Source of the DNA: JBCBJX01 sp964342855
Lineage (GTDB): Bacteria; Pseudomonadota; Alphaproteobacteria; Caulobacterales; Parvularculaceae
Direction: 5' to 3'
DNA length: 18,565 nt
Assembly: GCA_964342855.1 (NCBI GenBank)
Contig: CAYFIB010000045.1
Coordinates: 1-18,565 of the forward strand
This document shows, piece after piece, positions 14,402-18,565 of the stretch. Each line of letters opens with the position of its first letter. Within the stretch, counting starts at the first letter, position 1. Below the pieces are notes generated by a model. That model was not told the DNA's origin, ran no database searches, and worked only from the letters and a program-made list of their open reading frames with translations. The position numbers were made by a program, and so were the translations under genes.

Positions 14402-16204
14402 GTGGCGATGAAACGAACGATCGCGGCGATCAGCATGGCGGCGGCGAGCCTCGCGCTTGCGCACGCGCGCGGACCGGAAGCCGGGCCGCACGCCGAAACG
14501 CCCGCTCCGGAAACAGCCTCGCCCGTCATCGCGCCGCTCGCTCCTTTCGTTCCGTCAGCGCTCTCCGCCGCCGATCGCGACCTCTATGAACGCATTTTCG
14601 ACCTGCAGGAGCGCGGCCGGTTCTCAGAAGCGGCGAAGCTCTTCGCGCGCGTCGAGGACAAAACGCTGGAAGGCTGGGTGCTGCACCAGAAACTGATGCA
14701 CCCGACGGCCTACCGCTCGCGCTACACCGAACTGAAGGACTTCATGGAGGCCCACCCAGGCCATCCGCACGCCGATGAAGTCTACCGCCTCGCGCTCTAT
14801 CGCCGCCCGAAAAACTGGCGTCGCCCGCCGCCGCCGTCCGGGCGCAGTTGGCGGGCGGAAGCTCCCGAAGCTCAGACAGAAGAACTCGCCGCTGCCTATG
14901 AGGGCTCGTATTCGCGCCGCCGCGCAGTTCGGCGCATTGAGGGCCGCGTGCGCTATCTTCTGCGCAAGGATCGCCCCACCCAGTCGCTGAAAGAGCTGAA
15001 CTACCGCTCCAATCGCGCGGTTCTGGAAGATGTTCAGTACGACCGCATCCGCTCGTGGATCGCGGCGAGCTATTATTACAATCAGGTCTACGACAAGGCG
15101 CGCGAGATCTCCGAAGAGGTCGCCGCCGCCCATGGCGACAGCGCCGTCCTTTCCTACTGGATCGCCGGGCTCGTCTCCTGGCGCGAGGGCGATGCGGACC
15201 GCGCCGCCGACCACTTCGCCGCCATGGCGAAGGTTGAGGAGCAGGACCCGTGGCTGCGCTCCGCCGCCGGATACTGGGCCTCGCGCACGGCCCTCGCCGC
15301 CGGTCGCGCCGACGGCGTCGTCAAACCGCTGCTCATCGCCGCGAACTATCCGTATACATTTTATGGTCAACTCGCGCGCGCGACGCTCGGCCAGTCCGCC
15401 GATGCACCCGCCGTTCAAGCACCGCTGACGAAAGAAACGCTTCAGGCGCTCATGATCGCGAGCCCGCGCGTGCGCACCGCGATCGCGCTCGCCGAAGCAG
15501 GACGGACGGAGGAAGCGGACCTCGAACTGCGTTGGGCCATGGGCGAAACGCCCGCCGAACACGACCGCGAACTCCTTGCTGTCGCGAGCGCCCTTAAGCT
15601 CGCCTCAGCGGAGATCGACATCGCCGAAAGCGCGTGGAAGCGCTCGGGAAGCGCGGAATTCGAAGCGGGGCTCTATCCCATTCCGGATCTCGCCCCCGCC
15701 GGCGGCTATGTCATCGACCGCGCCCTCGCCTTCGCGCTCATGCGTCAGGAAAGCCGTTTCCGTACGGACGCGCGCTCGCGCGCCGGCGCCCGCGGGCTCA
15801 TGCAGCTCATGCCGCGCACGGCGAGCTATATCGCGAACGACCGCACCTATGTTTACCGCTCCGGCCGCAAGAAGCTCTACGACCCGGCGGTGAACATCCA
15901 TCTCGGTCAGACGTATGTGGACTATCTCTTCGAAAACCACGTCGACGGCGACCTGTTGCAGATGGCCGTCGCCTATAACGGCGGGCCGGGCAATCTCCGC
16001 CGCTGGAAAGCGCGGATCGGCGCTGAAAACGACCCGCTCCTCTTCATCGAGAGCATTCCGAACCCGGAAAGCCGCGACTATGTCGAGCGCGTCCTGACGA
16101 ACCTCTGGGTCTACCGCGCCCGCTTCGACCAGCCCGCCCCGAGCCTAGAGGCCCTCGCGCGCGGGGAATGGCCGAAATACGTCGCGCTGGATGAAGGGGC
16201 GTAG
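14402..16204 (+). CDS. Soluble lytic murein transglycosylase, Slt-type
   Basis: Periplasmic enzyme that cleaves peptidoglycan between MurNAc and GlcNAc with formation of 1,6-anhydroMurNAc. 600 residues from GTG 14402, chosen because GGAG lies five bases upstream; ATG 14408, two codons later, is equally compatible with the signal peptide (MKRTIAAISMAAASLALAHA). After a Pro/Ala-rich linker comes a long alpha-helical superhelical region (about 53-410) typical of Slt70. The C-terminal GH23 catalytic domain (about 435-575) has ALMRQESRF with catalytic Glu450, GARGLMQLMPRTA (462-474), NIHLGQTYVDYL (498-509) and VAYNGGPGNLRRW (523-535). The stretch 133-190 is unusually rich in Arg and Pro and may be a local insertion in the superhelix. 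It follows the uracil-DNA glycosylase gene with a 60-base gap lacking an obvious terminator. Confidence 0.94.
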   Translation: MAMKRTIAAISMAAASLALAHARGPEAGPHAETPAPETASPVIAPLAPFVPSALSAADRDLYERIFDLQERGRFSEAAKLFARVEDKTLEGWVLHQKLMHPTAYRSRYTELKDFMEAHPGHPHADEVYRLALYRRPKNWRRPPPPSGRSWRAEAPEAQTEELAAAYEGSYSRRRAVRRIEGRVRYLLRKDRPTQSLKELNYRSNRAVLEDVQYDRIRSWIAASYYYNQVYDKAREISEEVAAAHGDSAVLSYWIAGLVSWREGDADRAADHFAAMAKVEEQDPWLRSAAGYWASRTALAAGRADGVVKPLLIAANYPYTFYGQLARATLGQSADAPAVQAPLTKETLQALMIASPRVRTAIALAEAGRTEEADLELRWAMGETPAEHDRELLAVASALKLASAEIDIAESAWKRSGSAEFEAGLYPIPDLAPAGGYVIDRALAFALMRQESRFRTDARSRAGARGLMQLMPRTASYIANDRTYVYRSGRKKLYDPAVNIHLGQTYVDYLFENHVDGDLLQMAVAYNGGPGNLRRWKARIGAENDPLLFIESIPNPESRDYVERVLTNLWVYRARFDQPAPSLEALARGEWPKYVALDEGA

Positions 16205-16261
16205 GGTTTCCGACCATCCATCCGCCCGCTCGGGCGACCTGTTTCCACGCAGATAAAGCCT

Positions 16262-16290
16262 TTGACAGCCTTCAGGCGCGAAGGCAGATT
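16262..16290 (+). promoter_or_regulatory. Promoter with spacer inverted repeat, upstream of beta-barrel gene
   Basis: A perfect -35 box TTGACA (16262-16267) is followed after 17 bases by CAGATT (16285-16290), an acceptable alphaproteobacterial -10. Initiation near 16297 would give a leader of about 28 bases with GGGGGA before the GTG at 16325. A perfect 6-bp inverted repeat with a 6-base loop (GCCTTC at 16268-16273, GAAGGC at 16280-16285) fills the spacer and could be an operator or chance. Confidence 0.55.
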
Positions 16291-16324
16291 TCCCATCACA
16301 GGTTTGTGTTTGGGGGATCATCCA

Positions 16325-16960
16325 GTGAAGAAGATTTTCGCAGCGGCTCTGGCGGCTCTCACGGCGCTGGGCGGCGCGCAGGCGCAGTTCAAGGACGGCG
16401 ATCTCGGCCTCCATATCGGCGGCGGGATCGGCGTCTTCGCCCTGACCGACGACACGGCCACGACCCCGGCTGGCGATGAGCTGACGAACGACATCGGCCC
16501 GCGGGTCGCGCTCTCCCTCTATGCGGGCAAAGCCCTCCACAAGTATCTGCTCGTCGAGGGCCAGCTCGGCTTCTGGTCGGCGCAATGGGACGGCTTCGAA
16601 GAAGTCCCGGTGAGCTTCTCCTGCCCCGCCGCCGATCCGGACGAGTGCGTCGACCCGATGATCTCGACCACGTCCGTCACCATCAACGCGGTCCTCACGG
16701 CGCCGATGAATTCGAAAGTCCGTCCGTATGCGGGCGTCGGCGCCGGCTTCATGAGCACCTCGCTCAATCTCGACAATGTCGATAATAAAATCGGCTTCGG
16801 TTACCTCATGAAAGGCGGCGTCGACTTCGCCGTCTCCGACGGCCTGCGCATCGGCGCGGAAGGCACGTACCTGGCGCCGCCGAAAGCGGACTTCGACAAT
16901 TTCGCCGAGATGGACGTCGCCGGCTTCGCCTTCATGGCGACGCTGACCGCGGCGATCTGA
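16325..16960 (+). CDS. Small outer-membrane beta-barrel protein
   Basis: A 211-residue protein starting at GTG 16325, with GGGGGA about eight bases upstream. The signal peptide is clear (MKKIFAAALAALTALGGAQA, cleavage before Gln21). The mature part has alternating amphipathic strands with glycines and aromatics, such as LGLHIGGGIGVFAL (27-40), RVALSLYAGKAL (60-71) and RPYAGVGAGFMST (133-145). This is the pattern of an 8-stranded OmpA/OmpW-like barrel. Two cysteines in one predicted surface loop (Cys100 and Cys108, in an acidic segment) could form a disulfide. The chain ends in AAI rather than the usual terminal aromatic. Function and ligand are unknown. It has its own likely promoter, and the 120-base gap after the transglycosylase gene suggests separate expression. 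Confidence 0.82.
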   Translation: MKKIFAAALAALTALGGAQAQFKDGDLGLHIGGGIGVFALTDDTATTPAGDELTNDIGPRVALSLYAGKALHKYLLVEGQLGFWSAQWDGFEEVPVSFSCPAADPDECVDPMISTTSVTINAVLTAPMNSKVRPYAGVGAGFMSTSLNLDNVDNKIGFGYLMKGGVDFAVSDGLRIGAEGTYLAPPKADFDNFAEMDVAGFAFMATLTAAI

Positions 16961-17027
16961 GCGGGCCGGTCCCCGTTTGAGCCCGTTCGTCGGCGCGGCG
17001 CCGTTCGCTCCGCGCTAGGAAGGCCTG

Positions 17028-18509
17028 GTGAACGGGGAGCGTGACACCTCCCCCGCCCTCGCCTATCTCCGCCGTATGGCCGCATCCGAACATCCGCCGG
17101 CGCCGGGGGCCCGTCCCGCGCGCGACAGGCGTCGCCTGACCGAGGGACCGGTCGGAGCGACGCTCTTTCATCTGTCGTGGCCGATGACCGTGGGGCTTCT
17201 TTCGGTCATCGCCTTCAATGTGGTGGACACGCTCTATATCGGCCGTCTCGGCGCTGATCCGCTGGCGGCCATCGGCTTCTGCTTCCCGGTGATTTTTTCG
17301 ACAAGCGCCGTCGCCATCGGCCTCGGCACGGGGGCGGGCGCCCTCGTCTCGCGGGCCATCGGCGCGGGCGATATGGAGCGCGCGCGGCGGCTCTCGACCA
17401 ACGCCCTCATTCTCGCGGTCATCATCGTCGGCGCCCTGACAGCGCTCGGCGCGGCTTCGGTCGGGCCGCTCTTCCGCAATCTCCTCGGCGCGCCGGACGA
17501 ACTCATCCCGCTCATCGAGAGCTATATGCACATCTGGTACGCCGGGATGGCGTTCCTCGTCGTGCCCATGGTCGGAAACTCCATCCTGCGGGCGAATGGG
17601 GAATCGCTGCTGCCGAGCGCGATGATGGTCGTCGCGGCGATCCTCAACGCCGTCCTGTCGCCGCCGCTCATTTTCGGCCTTCTCGGCGCGCCGCGGCTGG
17701 AGATGGCGGGCGCGGCGATCGCGACATCGCTCTCACGCTCCACCATGCTGTTCGCGACGCTCTGGCTCCTGCAGAACCGCGGACGCCTGATCGACTGGTC
17801 GGGCGCTTCGCTTTCCAGTTTCGCTGAAGACGCGCGGGCGGTCTTCCGCGTCGGCGGGCTCGCCGCTCTCGCCCAGGCGATCCAGCCCCTCTCGGCCATC
17901 GCCATCACGCGCCTGCTCGCGGGCTTCGGCTCCAGCGCCGTCGCCGGCTTCGCCGTCGGCGCGCGGATCGAAGCGCTGTTCCTCGTCCCCTTCTTCGCCC
18001 TGCAAACGGGTCTCGGCCCCTTTGTCGGCCAGAATGCGGGCGCGGGCGACGCGGCGCGCGTGGGCGCGGCGCGGGACCGGGCGATGATGTTCATCGCCCT
18101 CTGGGCGGCGGTCGCCTTCGCCATTCTCTCCGTATTCGGCGAAACCGTCGCCGGCTGGTTCACGCCGGATGCGGAGATCGCGGCGCTCTCGGCGCGCTAT
18201 GTTCTCTTCGCCTCGGGCGGGTTTCTCGGAGCCGGGCTCATCCTCACCGGCGTCGCGACTCTGAACCCGCTTAATCGACCGCTCTTCGCGCTGTCGCTGA
18301 CGCTCCTGCGATTTCTCGGGATCTATCTGCCGCTCGGCTTCGTCTTCAGCCGCCTGCAGGGGCCGGAGGGCGTGTTCGCGGCGGCGGGGCTTTCTTATCT
18401 CGTCGCGGGCGCGGCGGCGTTTCTCCTCACCCGCTGGGCGACTCGCGAGCTTAAAGCGCGATCATCCGCGCCGGCGCCGGGCGCGAGCGCAGCGGCCTCA
18501 CGGCCCTGA
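17028..18509 (+). CDS. MATE family efflux transporter
   Basis: Twelve-helix inner-membrane antiporter of the multidrug and toxic compound extrusion family, which exports small, often cationic compounds using a Na+ or H+ gradient. 493 residues from GTG 17028, preferred because AGGAAGG lies four bases upstream; the ATG at 17076 has no ribosome site. Residues 1-36 are a hydrophilic, Arg/Pro-rich N-terminal extension. The first MatE repeat begins LTEGPVGATLFHLSWPM (37-53) and contains VVDTLYIGRLG and GLGTGAGALVSRAIGAG; the second starts near residue 275 and contains ARIEALFLVPFFALQTGLGPFVGQNAGAG. These features fit the NorM/DinF-like bacterial branch. The substrate is not predictable. The last 59 bases, coding for an Ala/Ser/Pro-rich tail, overlap a convergent minus-strand frame. 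Confidence 0.93.
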   Translation: MNGERDTSPALAYLRRMAASEHPPAPGARPARDRRRLTEGPVGATLFHLSWPMTVGLLSVIAFNVVDTLYIGRLGADPLAAIGFCFPVIFSTSAVAIGLGTGAGALVSRAIGAGDMERARRLSTNALILAVIIVGALTALGAASVGPLFRNLLGAPDELIPLIESYMHIWYAGMAFLVVPMVGNSILRANGESLLPSAMMVVAAILNAVLSPPLIFGLLGAPRLEMAGAAIATSLSRSTMLFATLWLLQNRGRLIDWSGASLSSFAEDARAVFRVGGLAALAQAIQPLSAIAITRLLAGFGSSAVAGFAVGARIEALFLVPFFALQTGLGPFVGQNAGAGDAARVGAARDRAMMFIALWAAVAFAILSVFGETVAGWFTPDAEIAALSARYVLFASGGFLGAGLILTGVATLNPLNRPLFALSLTLLRFLGIYLPLGFVFSRLQGPEGVFAAAGLSYLVAGAAAFLLTRWATRELKARSSAPAPGASAAASRP

Positions 18510-18565
18510 GGCTCGCGGCGTCGTCGACATCGTCGAGACGCTCCAGATACGCCGTGCGGAAATAA
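18451..18565 (-). CDS. C-terminal end of an unidentified gene, runs off right edge
   Basis: An open minus-strand frame enters from the right edge and ends with TAA at 18453-18451, giving 37 C-terminal residues that begin YFRTAYLERLDDVDDAASL. Codon third positions are mostly G or C, as in the real genes here, and the helix-like YLERLDDVDDAASLRAV segment looks more protein-like than the antisense frames elsewhere in the window. It overlaps the end of the MATE gene by 59 bases, which argues for caution. I do not recognise the family, and too little is visible to assign function. Confidence 0.35.
   Translation of the reverse strand, partial: YFRTAYLERLDDVDDAASLRAVRPLRSRPAPARMIAL

Noticed and set aside
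14624..15562. 312-codon minus-strand frame
   Set aside because: Antisense to the lytic transglycosylase, with no family features.
16223..16236. CGCCCG-CT-CGGGCG hairpin after the lytic transglycosylase considered as terminator
   Set aside because: The loop is only two bases and no T-tract follows, so I would not call an intrinsic terminator.

Overview
The window is GC-rich (roughly two thirds G+C by eye) with tightly packed bacterial genes. Gene content and order suggest an alphaproteobacterium, probably near Caulobacterales, Parvularculales or Hyphomonadaceae. The evidence is a SapC-family protein, a ScsB/DsbD-type thiol reductase, a polyprenyl synthetase divergent from a DUF2007 gene and an S49 peptidase, and an ETF-ubiquinone oxidoreductase next to a lipoprotein TPR gene and ispE. 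This is inference from families and neighbourhood; there is no rRNA to anchor it. I see no tRNA, rRNA, CRISPR array, insertion sequence, phage or toxin-antitoxin genes. No gene-free stretch exceeds about 125 bases.

Layout. (1) 1-6903, all minus strand: phosphoglucose isomerase (cut by the left edge), ScsB/DsbD-like reductase, SapC-family protein, alpha/beta hydrolase, a 65-residue membrane protein, an S49 (SppA-like) peptidase and a DUF2007 protein. (2) 7015-8046, plus strand: long-chain polyprenyl diphosphate synthase. Its 3' end overlaps by 7 bases a minus-strand WecA/WbpL-type polyprenyl-phosphate sugar-1-phosphate transferase (8040-9068). (3) 9147-13424, minus strand: ETF-QO, then a TPR lipoprotein, then ispE, with overlapping gene ends. 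(4) 13547-18509, plus strand: family 4-like uracil-DNA glycosylase, Slt-type lytic transglycosylase, a small outer-membrane beta-barrel protein with its own recognisable promoter, and a MATE exporter. The MATE 3' end is overlapped by the tail of an unidentified minus-strand frame running off the right edge.

How the genes fit together. Several middle genes share isoprenoid or quinone chemistry. IspE feeds isopentenyl diphosphate synthesis, the polyprenyl synthase makes the likely ubiquinone tail, ETF-QO reduces ubiquinone, and the WecA-like enzyme uses a polyprenyl phosphate carrier. The rest are envelope genes (ScsB, lytic transglycosylase, beta-barrel, SapC, S49 peptidase) and housekeeping genes (pgi, uracil repair).

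I do not find a convincing new multi-gene system. The points most worth checking are: the TPR lipoprotein gene has no ATG/GTG/TTG at a sensible place but has an ATT behind a strong Shine-Dalgarno sequence; the uracil-DNA glycosylase seems to have lost two of the four Fe-S cysteines of family 4; and an inverted repeat fills the -35/-10 spacer of the beta-barrel gene.
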